Source: Marinobacter iranensis (lineage in GTDB: Bacteria > Pseudomonadota > Gammaproteobacteria > Pseudomonadales > Oleiphilaceae). From it: a stretch of 64,000 bases of DNA. Made by a program: the position numbers and the translations under genes. Under the pieces are notes generated by a model. That model ran no database searches. It was given only the letters and a program-made list of their open reading frames with translations, and had not been told where the DNA came from. The stretch spans positions 1-64,000 of the forward strand of contig NZ_JANCMW010000006.1 in the NCBI RefSeq assembly GCF_029207565.1, written 5' to 3'. Numbering within the stretch: position 1 is the stretch's first letter; the number at the start of each line of letters is the position of its first letter. Positions 51,952 through 61,306 of the stretch are shown here, in pieces.

Positions 51952-53469
51952 ATGAATCATCCTGAACGTTCCATCACTCCCACCAACCAGGCCGATTGGC
52001 AGGCCATGGCTGACCAGCTCACCCTTGAAAGCCGCGCCTATGTAAATGGCGCTTATCAATGGGCTGTTAATGGCCAGACCTTTCCCTGCATCAGCCCGGT
52101 GAATGGCCGTGAACTCACCCAGGTTGCCAGTTGCGACCAGGCCGACGCAGACCTTGCGGTCGACGCTGCCAGAAAAGCCTTTAACAGTGGCGTGTGGAGC
52201 CGACTGGCACCCGCCAAACGCAAAGCCATTCTGATTCGCTTCGCGGAACTGATCGAGGACCACGGCGATGAACTGGCCCTGCTCGAAACCCTGGATATGG
52301 GCAAACCCATTGGGCACGCACGCTCCGGGGATGTGCCCGCAACAGCACGCGCCATTCGCTGGACCGCCGAGGCCATCGACAAGGTCTACGGCGAACTGGC
52401 CACCACAGCCCATGACCAGATCGGCATGATTTCCCGGGAGCCCATGGGCGTGGTCGCCGCCATCGTACCCTGGAACTTCCCGATGATCATGGCGTCCTGG
52501 AAGATTGCCCCGGCTTTGGCGACCGGCAATTCGGTGATCCTCAAGCCCTCCGAGAAATCCCCACTGACTGCCATTCGGCTGGCGGCCCTGGCGGAAGAAG
52601 CCGGCATTCCAGCCGGCGTGTTCAACGTGCTGCCCGGCTATGGCCACACTGTGGGCAAGGGCCTGGCCCTGCATATGGATGTGGACTGCCTGGTGTTCAC
52701 CGGCTCCACCAACGTGGCCAAACAGCTGATGATCTACGCTGGCCAGTCCAATATGAAACGGGTGTGGCTGGAGGCCGGCGGTAAGAGCCCCAACATCATT
52801 TTCGCGGACGCACCGGACCTGAAAAAAGCCGCTGCCGAAGCCGCCAGCGCCATCGCCTTTAACCAGGGCGAAGTCTGTACCGCGGGCAGCCGGCTGTTGG
52901 TGGAAGACAGCATCCGCGCCGAGTTCATCGGACTGATTCGGGAGGCCCTGAAAACCTGGCGGCCCGGCCACCCGCTGGATCCGGCCACAACCTGCGGCGC
53001 CATTGTCGATCAGGCCCAGCTTGATCGCATCATTGAGTACATCGGCATCGGCCAGTCCGAAGGGGCAACCCTGGTGGAGGGTGGCCAGCGTGTGCTGGAA
53101 GACACGGGCGGCCTGTTCGTCCAGCCCACGGTGTTTGACGGGGTGAACAACGGCATGCGCATAGCTTCGGAGGAAATCTTCGGGCCGGTGTTGTCGGTGA
53201 TTGGTTTCACGACTGCCGAGGAAGCCATCACCATTGCCAACGATTCCATCTACGGCCTGGCGGCGGCGGTGTGGACCTCCAACATCAACACCGCCCACAA
53301 AGTGGCCAAGGCTTTGCGGGCCGGCAGTGTATGGATCAACCACTACGATGGTGGCGACATGACGGCCCCGTTCGGCGGCTTCAAGCAGTCCGGCAACGGC
53401 CGGGACAAGTCCCTGCATGCATTCGACAAGTACACGGAACTGAAAGCCACCTGGTTGGTACTTGAGTAA
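51952..53469 (+). CDS. puuC: Gamma-glutamyl-gamma-aminobutyraldehyde dehydrogenase
   Basis: 505 aa. Aldehyde dehydrogenase: ESRAYVNGAYQW N-terminus, VAAIVPWNFPMIMASWKIAPALA and GNSVILKPSEKSPL (NAD site), GAG-like LEAGGKSPNIIFADA with catalytic Glu and FNQGEVCTAGSRLLV with catalytic Cys. Converts gamma-glutamyl-GABA aldehyde to gamma-glutamyl-GABA. Convergent with puuA; a hairpin terminator lies between. Confidence 0.93.
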   Translation: MNHPERSITPTNQADWQAMADQLTLESRAYVNGAYQWAVNGQTFPCISPVNGRELTQVASCDQADADLAVDAARKAFNSGVWSRLAPAKRKAILIRFAELIEDHGDELALLETLDMGKPIGHARSGDVPATARAIRWTAEAIDKVYGELATTAHDQIGMISREPMGVVAAIVPWNFPMIMASWKIAPALATGNSVILKPSEKSPLTAIRLAALAEEAGIPAGVFNVLPGYGHTVGKGLALHMDVDCLVFTGSTNVAKQLMIYAGQSNMKRVWLEAGGKSPNIIFADAPDLKKAAAEAASAIAFNQGEVCTAGSRLLVEDSIRAEFIGLIREALKTWRPGHPLDPATTCGAIVDQAQLDRIIEYIGIGQSEGATLVEGGQRVLEDTGGLFVQPTVFDGVNNGMRIASEEIFGPVLSVIGFTTAEEAITIANDSIYGLAAAVWTSNINTAHKVAKALRAGSVWINHYDGGDMTAPFGGFKQSGNGRDKSLHAFDKYTELKATWLVLE

Positions 53470-53483
53470 CCTGCTCTACGAAT

Positions 53484-53507
53484 AACGGCGCCCTGGGCCG
53501 CCGTTTT
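53484..53507. terminator. Hairpin terminator between puuC and puuA
   Basis: AACGGCG (53484-53490), 8-base loop, CGCCGTT (53499-53505), followed by a short T run. In the 55-bp gap between the converging puuC and puuA genes. Confidence 0.65.
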
Positions 53508-53524
53508 CGGGTTTTGGGAAGCGA

Positions 53525-54889
53525 TCAAACCGTATGCAGGTACCAGAGATATTCCAGGTCCGAGATGGTCAGCTCGAACTCGTTCAGTTCATGTTCCTTG
53601 CAGGCAACAAACACATCCAAAAACTGGCTGCCCAGGTAATCCGCCATCACCGCTGACTGGCCGAGCTCCCGCAAGGCATCCCGCAGGTTGTTCACCAGAG
53701 TCGCCTCGTGCTGTTCGTGGGCGTTGCCGACGGTCACCGGCGGCGGCTCAATCCTGTTGGAAATACCGTAATGAATGCCTGCCAATACCGCCGCCATCAA
53801 CAGGTAGGGGTTGGCGTCGGCACCGGCTACGCGATGTTCGATACGCAACGCGTCCGGATCTCCGCCCGGCAGGCGCAACGACGCAGTGCGGTTGTCCACA
53901 CCCCAGGTGGCCGCGCTGGGCACGTAGTATTCCGGGCTGAACCGGCGGTAGGAATTGATGTTGGGGCAGAACAGCGCCATGGCGTCATTCATGGTGGCCA
54001 CCAGCCCACCAATGGCCCAGCGCAGCACGTCGTTGGGTTGCTCGGCATTGCCGGCAAATACGTTGTGCCCGTTCTGGTCCAGCATACTTACATGCAGGTG
54101 CATGCCGCTGCCAGCCTGGTTGTGGTAAGGCTTGGCCATGAAGGTGGTGTCCATTTCATGGTCGTAGGCCATGTTCTTGATCAGGCGCTTGAGCAGCGTG
54201 GCGTGGTCGCAGGCCTGCACCGCGTCATCCACGTAATGCAGGTTCACCTCGAACTGGCCGGGGGCGGATTCCGCTACCAGGGCGTCTGCCGGCAATTCCT
54301 GTTCATGGGCTGCATCCAGCACATCCGCCAGGAATTCCGCGTACTCATCCAGGTCGTCAATGGAATAGGCCTGGGTGCCTGCCGGGCGTTTGCCCGAAAT
54401 GGGTGATTTGGGCGGTTGGGGGCGGCCGGCCAGATTCTCCTGGTCGATCAGGTAGAATTCCAGTTCATAGGCCGCAACCGGGGTCAGCCCCAGTTCGTCG
54501 AAGCGCTTGACGATGTTCTGCAATACCACGCGCGGGTCCGCGAAAAACGGCGTTTCCCGGTCCAGTTCGTACATGGTCAGCAGCAACTGGCCGGTAGGTC
54601 GCTTCTGCCAGGGCTCCATGGTGAGCGTGCCCTCGATGGGCAAGCACACCCGGTCCGCCTCGCCGATGTCCAGTCCCAGGCCGGTCTCTTCCACGGTGGT
54701 GCCCTGGATGTTCAGAGCAAAAATGGACGCAGGCATGGCAATGCCACGCTCAAACACCTTCGCCAACGTAGACGGGTCTACCCGCTTGCCGCGAACAATG
54801 CCATTCATATCCGGAATCAGCAGGTCAATAAACTGCAGCTCGGGGTGCGCCTGAAGAAATGCGTCGACGCTCGCGAAACCAGAACCCAT
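53525..54889 (-). CDS. puuA: Glutamate-putrescine ligase (glutamine-synthetase fold)
   Basis: 454 aa. GS-type catalytic motifs: FIDLLIPDMNGIVRGKRVDP, VAAYELEFYLIDQ (metal Glu pair), FEVNLHYVDDAVQACDHATLLK, GSGMHLHVSM and RIEHRVAGADANPYLLMAAVLAG. Size and motif style fit PuuA rather than GlnA (no adenylylation tail). Joins glutamate and putrescine with ATP, the first Puu step. Transcribed toward puuC. Confidence 0.92.
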   Translation of the reverse strand: MGSGFASVDAFLQAHPELQFIDLLIPDMNGIVRGKRVDPSTLAKVFERGIAMPASIFALNIQGTTVEETGLGLDIGEADRVCLPIEGTLTMEPWQKRPTGQLLLTMYELDRETPFFADPRVVLQNIVKRFDELGLTPVAAYELEFYLIDQENLAGRPQPPKSPISGKRPAGTQAYSIDDLDEYAEFLADVLDAAHEQELPADALVAESAPGQFEVNLHYVDDAVQACDHATLLKRLIKNMAYDHEMDTTFMAKPYHNQAGSGMHLHVSMLDQNGHNVFAGNAEQPNDVLRWAIGGLVATMNDAMALFCPNINSYRRFSPEYYVPSAATWGVDNRTASLRLPGGDPDALRIEHRVAGADANPYLLMAAVLAGIHYGISNRIEPPPVTVGNAHEQHEATLVNNLRDALRELGQSAVMADYLGSQFLDVFVACKEHELNEFELTISDLEYLWYLHTV

Positions 54890-55106
54890 AGTTAAGCCTT
54901 CCAGAACTCAAACAGGCCTGTGGCGAGGGGCCGGCACAGGAATTTTCAAGGCTCCTTTATCCTGCTTTCCCGGGCATTTTGCAAGATAGGCATATACCGT
55001 AAAGCCACTGGCAGCGCAGAACGTATTGACCTGCCGGGGTTCTCTGCCTAGTTTGATTAATCGATATATGAGATCTGCACTTATTGGATTCCGATGAGGG
55101 AAGAGC

Positions 55107-55637
55107 ATGAAACAACATTTCGAACTGATGGCGACCTACAACCAGTGGATGAACAATAACGTCTACGAGGCAGTTGGCAAGCTCAGTCAGGAAGCTCTTG
55201 CCGAGGACCGGAATGCCTTCTTCGGTTCCATCCTCGGCACGCTGAACCACATCGTGGTTGCCGACACGATCTGGTTGAAGCGGTTCGCCACTCATCCAGC
55301 AAGTTCAAAGGCCCTGGGCCCGATTATGGAACTGCCGGCCCCGGACAGCCTGGATCAGGTTCTGTTTGAGGACTTTGGCCGCTTGCACGAGCACCGGCAA
55401 TGGCTGGATGAACAAATCATCCATTGGATATCAGGGCTGGATGATGCGGATCTGGGTTATATTCTGAGCTATCACAACATCAAGGGCGTGGCGTCCAATA
55501 AGCGCCTTTCCAGTCTGGTGCTCCACTTCTTCAATCACCAGACCCACCACCGGGGACAGGCTTCCACGCTGCTCTCACAAGCGGGTGTGGATATTGGCGT
55601 AACGGATTTATTAGCTTTGATCCCGCAGGAGGCGTGA
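55107..55637 (+). CDS. DinB family protein
   Basis: 176 aa four-helix bundle: MATYNQWMNNNVYEAVGKL, GTLNHIVVADTIWLKRFA (first His), and LHFFNHQTHHRGQASTLL (HQTHHRGQ, the His pair of the metal triad). Related to DinB/YfiT-type thiol-dependent or metal-binding enzymes; substrate unknown. Two bases separate it from the LysE gene, so they are likely co-transcribed. Confidence 0.88.
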   Translation: MKQHFELMATYNQWMNNNVYEAVGKLSQEALAEDRNAFFGSILGTLNHIVVADTIWLKRFATHPASSKALGPIMELPAPDSLDQVLFEDFGRLHEHRQWLDEQIIHWISGLDDADLGYILSYHNIKGVASNKRLSSLVLHFFNHQTHHRGQASTLLSQAGVDIGVTDLLALIPQEA

Positions 55638-55639
55638 GG

Positions 55640-56275
55640 ATGTTCGAGTACACATTGGTTCACTGGGTGACGTTCCTGTCTGCCGCGGTTCTACTGAACC
55701 TGTCTCCAGGGCCTGATATTGCCTTCATATTGGGGCAAACCCTACGTAGCGGGCGCCAGCATGGGTTCGCGGCCATGTTCGGTATCTGGACCGGCGCCGC
55801 CTTGCATGTTGCTTTGGCGGCGGTAGGCCTTTCGGCAATACTGGCCACATCGGCGCTGGCATTTTCTATTGTTAAGTGGGTTGGCGCTGCATATCTGATA
55901 TGGCTTGGTGTCAGGATGCTACTGTCCCCGGGCGATCAATTTGTCTCCAGTGAGAAAGTAGGCAGCATTCGCATACCGTCCATCTATCGGCAGGGTGTCT
56001 TTGTTTCTGCTCTGAATCCGAAAGTGGCCATATTCTTTCTGGCGTTCTTGCCACAGTTCGTTGTGACGGGCGCTGGCCCTGCTTGGGCCCAACTCCTTTT
56101 GCACGGCAGCCTTATCATCGTCGTTGCGGCGTTCATAGAACCACCCCTGGTTATTGTTGGGGCCAGGCTGGGAGCTTTCCTGAAGAAGAACCCCCGGGTC
56201 GGTCTGTGGATGGACAGGAGTCTTGGAGCCCTGTTTGTTGCACTCGGAGCAAGGCTCGCAACCAGTACCAGGTGA
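55640..56275 (+). CDS. LysE/RhtB family amino-acid or metabolite exporter
   Basis: 211 aa from ATG 55640 (GTG at 55634 possible). WVTFLSAAVLLNLSPGPDIAFILGQTLRSGRQHGFAAMFGIWTGAALHVALAAVG is the LysE family N-terminus with its two first helices; the rest has about four more helices. Exports small metabolites; substrate unknown. Coupled to DinB. Confidence 0.9.
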   Translation: MFEYTLVHWVTFLSAAVLLNLSPGPDIAFILGQTLRSGRQHGFAAMFGIWTGAALHVALAAVGLSAILATSALAFSIVKWVGAAYLIWLGVRMLLSPGDQFVSSEKVGSIRIPSIYRQGVFVSALNPKVAIFFLAFLPQFVVTGAGPAWAQLLLHGSLIIVVAAFIEPPLVIVGARLGAFLKKNPRVGLWMDRSLGALFVALGARLATSTR

Positions 56276-56321
56276 TACTCAGGAAGAAAGCCTGAGTATA
56301 GCCCGAACTTTCGGTAAGCAC

Positions 56322-56714
56322 ATGAAAATAATAGTAAACATTGACGTACCGGAACTTGCGCCCGCTATCGACTTCTACAGCGCCGCTCTGGAGCTGGGGC
56401 TCAGCCGCATCATTGATGACGACGTGGCAGAGCTTAAGGGCGCCTCTTCAGTGATCTACCTTCTGGCCAATGCAACCGGGTCAGCTGCCACTGGCTCAAC
56501 TACAGAGACACGCCGATATTCAAGGCATTGGACACCCGTGCATATTGATTATGTTGTAGATGACCTTGTGAAGGCCACTGATCGCGCCTTAACGGCCGGC
56601 GCCATCCAGGAAAGTGAGTGCGTCAATTGGAGAGGGTCGAAATGTATAACCTTCTCTGATCCATTTGGCCACGGCTTTTGCCTTATTGAGTTTGCCGGGG
56701 AAACCTATCGTTAA
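56322..56714 (+). CDS. VOC family protein
   Basis: 130 aa from ATG 56322; no clear ribosome-binding site. MKIIVNIDVPELAPAIDFYSAALELGL and HWTPVHIDYVVDDLVKATDRAL ... CITFSDPFGHGFCLIEFAG give the two VOC halves with the closing Glu. Its last 32 bases overlap the convergent GGDEF gene at the 3' ends. Confidence 0.85.
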   Translation: MKIIVNIDVPELAPAIDFYSAALELGLSRIIDDDVAELKGASSVIYLLANATGSAATGSTTETRRYSRHWTPVHIDYVVDDLVKATDRALTAGAIQESECVNWRGSKCITFSDPFGHGFCLIEFAGETYR

Positions 56715-57780
56715 AGGTGGCAAAGGCGTGAGGCTGCCAGCATGGCTTCTGACCGGTGCCCTGGCAGAACCGGTAACTGCTTTGCCCGGTTTCCTTGCTG
56801 GCGTACATGGCGGTATCAGCATTAAGCATCAGGGTCTCTGCGTCAGGCCCGTTTTCCGGGTGAACAGCAATGCCAATGCTCAGAGCAACCTGCAGCTCCT
56901 GGCCGTTAACCGTGTGCGGCCGGGTGAAGCGGGATAGTACTTTTTCGGCCACTTGGGCGGCGTCCTGTATCTCGTCGATTTCAGGTAGCAGTATTACGAA
57001 CTCGTCTCCGCCGTAACGACAGATCGTGTCCGTGGCACGCACACAACTACCAATCTCTTCTGCAACATACTGCAGCAAGTGATCTCCGGTGGCATGACCA
57101 AACTCATCGTTAATCTGCTTGAAGCGATTCAGATCCAAGAACAGCAGTGCTGTTTTTTTACCGCGACGCCTGGACATGCCGATGGCCTGGGTCAGGCGTT
57201 CCACCAGCAGCATCCGATTGGGCAGTCCGGTAAGAAAGTCATGTTGGGCATGATGACTCATTTGCTGAATTACGGTTCCTGATTGACGGGCATCGTGAAA
57301 AACAATCACGGCACCGGCGGTCTTGCCGTGGCGATCATGGATGGGGGCTGCGGAATCCTCAATCGCCATGTCGGTACCGTCACGGCAAATCAGCACGCTG
57401 CCCAGGGCGAGTTCCACGGTCCGGTTCTCGCTGATGGCACGCTCTGCGGGGCTAGGCGCACGCTCTCGGGTAGCTCCATCAAAAACAAAAAACACCTGCT
57501 CGACCGGACGCCCGAACGCTTCTTCGCGGGACCAGCCGGTCATCGTTTCGGCCACTTTGTTGAGATAGATGACCTTTCCCTTCGGATCAACAACCAATAC
57601 GGCATCACCTATGGCGTCGAGGGTGATTTGAGCCATATTCTCAAAAGAGACATCAACAAAGCCGCCTGTGGGAGGCTGGTTCAGGCGAGGCCCATCCCTC
57701 ACCGCCCTGGCTGTGCAGTGTGGGCAGGCGACGCCGGTTTCTGAGGGCGAGGTACCATCGGCGTGCGGGGGGCTATGCAT
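56683..57780 (-). CDS. PAS-GGDEF diguanylate cyclase
   Basis: 365 aa from ATG 57780, which has AAGGAGACAC; ATG 57816 is alternative. N-terminal Cys-containing GVACPHCTARAV, PAS at ~50-165 (AVLVVDPKGKVIYLNKVAETMTGWSREEAFG) and GGDEF at ~180-340: DFLTGLPNRMLL, LNRFKQINDEFGHATGDHLL, YGGDEFVILL. GGDEF is canonical, preceded by RATD five residues upstream, the c-di-GMP inhibitory site, so it is an active, feedback-inhibited cyclase. Localisation unclear; PAS may sense redox or ligand. Confidence 0.92.
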   Translation of the reverse strand: MHSPPHADGTSPSETGVACPHCTARAVRDGPRLNQPPTGGFVDVSFENMAQITLDAIGDAVLVVDPKGKVIYLNKVAETMTGWSREEAFGRPVEQVFFVFDGATRERAPSPAERAISENRTVELALGSVLICRDGTDMAIEDSAAPIHDRHGKTAGAVIVFHDARQSGTVIQQMSHHAQHDFLTGLPNRMLLVERLTQAIGMSRRRGKKTALLFLDLNRFKQINDEFGHATGDHLLQYVAEEIGSCVRATDTICRYGGDEFVILLPEIDEIQDAAQVAEKVLSRFTRPHTVNGQELQVALSIGIAVHPENGPDAETLMLNADTAMYASKETGQSSYRFCQGTGQKPCWQPHAFATFNDRFPRQTQ

Positions 57781-57926
57781 CAGTGTCTCCTTTTCACTAG
57801 CCATGTCATTCACCATGGGTTCGGCTTACCTCACCCTGAGGACAGGCGGCCCGGGAAACTGATAGCCGGTCGATTGATGTACCCGTGGTGTGGAGAGTAG
57901 CCTGTCCGGTTGGCAAGTTCTGTACG

Positions 57927-58658
57927 CTACCCAACATAGACGGAGTCCAGGGGTGTAGGCAGCAGTCGGTCGCACTCCTCTTTGACCACGGCATAACACT
58001 CGCAGCTCAGCCGCTCCAGTTTGACGCGGTCGAGTACGCGGATGTGGCCGCGTTTGTATTGGATTACGCCGAGCCGGTCCAGTTTACCGGCTGCTTCCGT
58101 AACACCCTCCCGACGCACTCCGAGCATATTGGCAATCAGTTCCTGGGTCATGATCAATTCGTCACTGGGCAGGCGGTCCAACGATAGCAACAGCCAGCGG
58201 CACAGTTGTTGGTCAATGCTGTGGTGACGGTTGCACACCGCTGTCTGAGCCATCTGGGTTATCAGGGACTGGGTATACCTCAGCATAAGGTTCAGAAACT
58301 CGCTATGGCGGTTAAACTCGTCCTTTAGTTGTTGCCTCGGTAGCCGGAAAGCGGTGCCGGCGCTCTGGACGATCGCCCGGCTCGTCGTACTTTCACCGCC
58401 CATGAACACGGCGACTCCGACAATGCCTTCCTTTCCCACCACCGAAATTTCCGCAGAGGCGCCATTGCTCATCATGTAGAGCAGGGAGACGATGCAGTCG
58501 GTGGGGAAGTAGACATGTTTCACGGTGTCACCGGACTCGTACAGAACCTTGCCGAGCGGGAAGTTCACCAGCTCAAGGTTCGGAACCAGCCGTTGCCGTG
58601 CCTCCTGGGGGAGGGCTGCGATGAGAAGGTTGTCCTCGGGGGAGGCGACTTTCGACAT
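57927..58658 (-). CDS. Crp/Fnr family transcriptional regulator
   Basis: 243 aa from ATG 58658. Cyclic-nucleotide-like beta roll: LVNFPLGKVLYESGDTVKHVYFPTDCIVSLLYMMSNGASAEISVVGKEGIVGV, and C-terminal winged helix with TQELIANMLGVRREGVTEAAGKLDRLGVIQYKRGHIRVLDR. Lacks the N-terminal Cys cluster of Fnr. Ligand not known. Same strand as a second Crp/Fnr gene 126 bases upstream. Confidence 0.9.
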   Translation of the reverse strand: MSKVASPEDNLLIAALPQEARQRLVPNLELVNFPLGKVLYESGDTVKHVYFPTDCIVSLLYMMSNGASAEISVVGKEGIVGVAVFMGGESTTSRAIVQSAGTAFRLPRQQLKDEFNRHSEFLNLMLRYTQSLITQMAQTAVCNRHHSIDQQLCRWLLLSLDRLPSDELIMTQELIANMLGVRREGVTEAAGKLDRLGVIQYKRGHIRVLDRVKLERLSCECYAVVKEECDRLLPTPLDSVYVG

Positions 58659-58784
58659 GATTGTTCCAGAGGCCCACGCAAATGCGTAATCATCACAGTA
58701 CCACAACAGCGGGCCCGTTCTGTACGCCATCGAACACAAGAGGCACCTGACACCCTGCTGTCACCGGTATACCTGGCCCGGTCC

Positions 58785-59489
58785 TTATCCAAACACTGCG
58801 CGGTATTTATCGTTCAGGACTTCGTGGCATTCGCAGGCAGCGGCCTCCAACCCGGGGTGATCAAGAATGTGGATCTCGCCACGGGAATAGCGGATCAACC
58901 CCTGACGCTGCAGGGAGCCGGCGGCGAGCGTTATTCCGCTTCTACGCACGCCCAGGGCGTGGGAGAGCAGCTCGTGAGTGAATTGAACCTTGTCAGTGAA
59001 GCTCAGATCCTGAATCATCAGCAGCCACCGGGCAAGGCGTGGTTCGATTTCGTGGAAATGCATACAGGCTGCGGTTTGCAGGGTCTGCATCATCAGCCGG
59101 AACTGGTAGTGATTCACCGCTTCCAACAGGCGAGGGCTGGCGCGCAGCTCTTGCTGCAATTGGGCCACAGGCATTGCCATGGCGGTGCCGGCTATTTGCA
59201 CCACAGCGCGCAGGGGCGCGGCCAGAGTATCCAGTGGCAAGGTTGCACCCAGCATACCATCGCGGCCGATCAGGCCCAGTTGGAGAGGCGGCAGAGCACC
59301 AAGTGCCATGGCCAGTGAAATAACCCCGGAGGTCGGGAAATAGGCTGTTCGCAGAGGATGATTCGATTCACACAGAACATCGCCCCGGCTGAGCTCGGCG
59401 CTGTCACACAGGGAGATAAACCGACGCCCCTCCTGCCCCGGCAGCACTGCGATTATGGCGTTCGTATTCTGGTTTCTCCCTGCTTGCAT
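58785..59489 (-). CDS. Crp/Fnr family transcriptional regulator (second copy)
   Basis: 234 aa from ATG 59489. Similar layout: SLCDSAELSRGDVLCESNHPLRTAYFPTSGVISLAMALGALPPLQLGLIGRDGMLGATLPLD and helix-turn-helix FTHELLSHALGVRRSGITLAAGSLQRQGLIRYSRGEIHILDH. The two proteins share the TRYFPTSGVIS/YFPTDCIVS and LGVRRxGxT blocks, so they are probably an old tandem pair with different ligands. Confidence 0.9.
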   Translation of the reverse strand: MQAGRNQNTNAIIAVLPGQEGRRFISLCDSAELSRGDVLCESNHPLRTAYFPTSGVISLAMALGALPPLQLGLIGRDGMLGATLPLDTLAAPLRAVVQIAGTAMAMPVAQLQQELRASPRLLEAVNHYQFRLMMQTLQTAACMHFHEIEPRLARWLLMIQDLSFTDKVQFTHELLSHALGVRRSGITLAAGSLQRQGLIRYSRGEIHILDHPGLEAAACECHEVLNDKYRAVFG

Positions 59490-59809
59490 CAGGCTGGTAT
59501 CCCTGCGGCATCGCAGCCGCTCAAGGTTCCGCAACGTGGACCGGCAGAATCCCCTCAATACGCTGTACTCTTACGCGAGCAGAGTCTGTGCGTTGACGCA
59601 CCTAATGTCCCGTCTGGCCAATTCATTAACCCACTGCCCGACACTGGTTCATACCGATAGTGCTCTGTATCCCAACGCACAGACCAGAGTAACGCAAGGC
59701 TCCATGATAAAGGCCAATCTCACCAATCGTGGGACAAGGATCATGTCAGGGAGTCCGACATGCGAACAGATAGACGTGCTCAACCCCGTTTTCCCAAGGA
59801 GAACCTGAC
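59490..59809. other. 320-bp intergenic region, nothing assigned
   Basis: Separates the divergent Crp/Fnr and DUF4398 genes. A good ribosome-binding site (AAGGAGAA) lies just before 59810. I see no confident operator, terminator or small gene. Confidence 0.4.
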
Positions 59810-60211
59810 ATGATGCTCATACCATTTCCAACCCCCAATCCGTTGCGCCTTTTGCTGTTAGCAGTACTGGCCAGTGGTCTTCTGGTGACCGGATGTGCGT
59901 CCTCGCCTTCAGCACCGACCAGCTCGTTGAATGAAGCACGCTCCGCCGTTGTCAGTGCCGAACAGTACGACGCGGGCCGATTTGCAGCCGCCGAACTGGG
60001 CGAGGCAAGGCAGAAACTTGACCAGGCAAACACGGCTGTAAAAGAAGAACGAATGGCCAAAGCCGAGCAACTGGCTTTGGAGGCGCGGGTAGGCGCCGAA
60101 CTGGCTTATGCAAAGACCGAGGCCGCCAAGGCTGAAGCGATCAACGCTGAAATGCAGCGCGGAGCAGAGGCCTTGACCGATGAGATGAACCGCACAGGAG
60201 CACAACAATGA
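59810..60211 (+). CDS. DUF4398 lipoprotein
   Basis: 133 aa. Signal peptide with LVTGC lipobox, Cys29. The mature chain is a long Ala/Glu-rich helix (FAAAELGEARQKLDQANTAVKEERMAKAEQLALEARVGAELAYAKTEAAKAEAI), probably coiled coil. DUF4398 proteins usually stand next to an OmpA-like lipoprotein, as here; ATGA overlap of four bases couples the two. Likely periplasmic structural role. Confidence 0.88.
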   Translation: MMLIPFPTPNPLRLLLLAVLASGLLVTGCASSPSAPTSSLNEARSAVVSAEQYDAGRFAAAELGEARQKLDQANTAVKEERMAKAEQLALEARVGAELAYAKTEAAKAEAINAEMQRGAEALTDEMNRTGAQQ

Positions 60212-61092
60212 AGACTCACAGTGTTATTGGCGGGTTAGTGTTGGGCTCGGTCCTGCTGACGGGGTGTGCTTCGGCACCACAGAGTCCCGAGGGCGCGGAT
60301 CTTGTCCGTGGCAAGCTGAACAGCCTGCAGGCGGATCCGGTTCTGGCCAACAAAGCCCCGGCTGCACTTAAAGAGGCGGAAATGGCGGTCAGTCTCGCGG
60401 AGCAGCCGTTGTCCGACAGCGATGACAACCTTGCTTTAGGCGCCCACCGTGTTTACGTGGCCGACCGTCAGGTGGAAATTGCCATGGCCAAGGCGGTGAC
60501 ACGCGATGCAGAGGATCGGCGCGCGCAACTGGCCGAGGAAAGGGCGACGTCTCGACTTGACGCCCGCACACTGGAGGCTGACAGGGCGCGAGCGGATGCG
60601 GATCGCATAGAGGGGGAACGCGCAGAGGCCCTAGCCCTGTCTGACGCGGAAGCCGCCGAGCTGCAGCAGCAGATCGACGACCTGAAGGCGGAAGCCACCG
60701 AGCGCGGACTGGTGCTCACCCTCGGTGACCTGCTGTTCGAGTTCGACAGCGCGGAACTGAGAGCGGGCAACACCAGTAATCTCAACCGGCTGGTGAACTT
60801 CCTCAAACAGTACCCGGAACGCAATGCGGCCATTGAAGGCCACACCGATAACATCGGCAACATGGAATACAACCGTGAGTTATCGCAGCGTCGGGCCGAG
60901 TCCGTACGACTCTATCTGGTGCAGCAGGGAATCGCGTCGAATCGCCTGACGGCCACAGGCCTGGGCCATGGCCAACCGCTGGCCAGCAACGATTCCGAAG
61001 CCGGCCGGCAAAGCAACCGCCGGGTCGAGATTATTATCGACAATCCACCAAGGGTCATTTCCAGCTCGGAAGCCATCAAGTCCAGCCAGTAA
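60208..61092 (+). CDS. OmpA-family lipoprotein with DUF4398-like N-terminus
   Basis: 294 aa. Lipobox LLTGC with Cys20. Residues ~35-160 form a charged helical coiled coil related to DUF4398. The C-terminal ~120 residues are an OmpA peptidoglycan-binding domain: FEFDSAELRAG, AIEGHTDNIGNMEYNRELSQRRAESVRLYLVQQGI and GHGQPLASNDSEAGRQSNRRVEIII, with the Asp and Arg contacts to diaminopimelate present. Likely tethers outer membrane to the cell wall. Coupled to the preceding gene. Confidence 0.9.
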   Translation: MKTHSVIGGLVLGSVLLTGCASAPQSPEGADLVRGKLNSLQADPVLANKAPAALKEAEMAVSLAEQPLSDSDDNLALGAHRVYVADRQVEIAMAKAVTRDAEDRRAQLAEERATSRLDARTLEADRARADADRIEGERAEALALSDAEAAELQQQIDDLKAEATERGLVLTLGDLLFEFDSAELRAGNTSNLNRLVNFLKQYPERNAAIEGHTDNIGNMEYNRELSQRRAESVRLYLVQQGIASNRLTATGLGHGQPLASNDSEAGRQSNRRVEIIIDNPPRVISSSEAIKSSQ

Positions 61093-61306
61093 CCCCTGCC
61101 GAGGCCTTGAATTCATAGCGACGTTGCCAATGGATTCAGGGCCTTACCATTTTCACAAAACCATAAGCATAACCCCCGATCCCCAGCCATAAAATATTCG
61201 TAGCGCACCCTGCATTCTCGTGATACATATCGCGTGAAAGACCTGCACAAGAACGCGTGCGTCCTGCATGCTTGTATCCATCCCTTTTCAGTGAGGGACA
61301 CCATCG

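Noticed and set aside
51916..53418. 500-codon minus-strand frame opposite puuC
   Set aside because: Antisense of an unmistakable aldehyde dehydrogenase; low-complexity translation.
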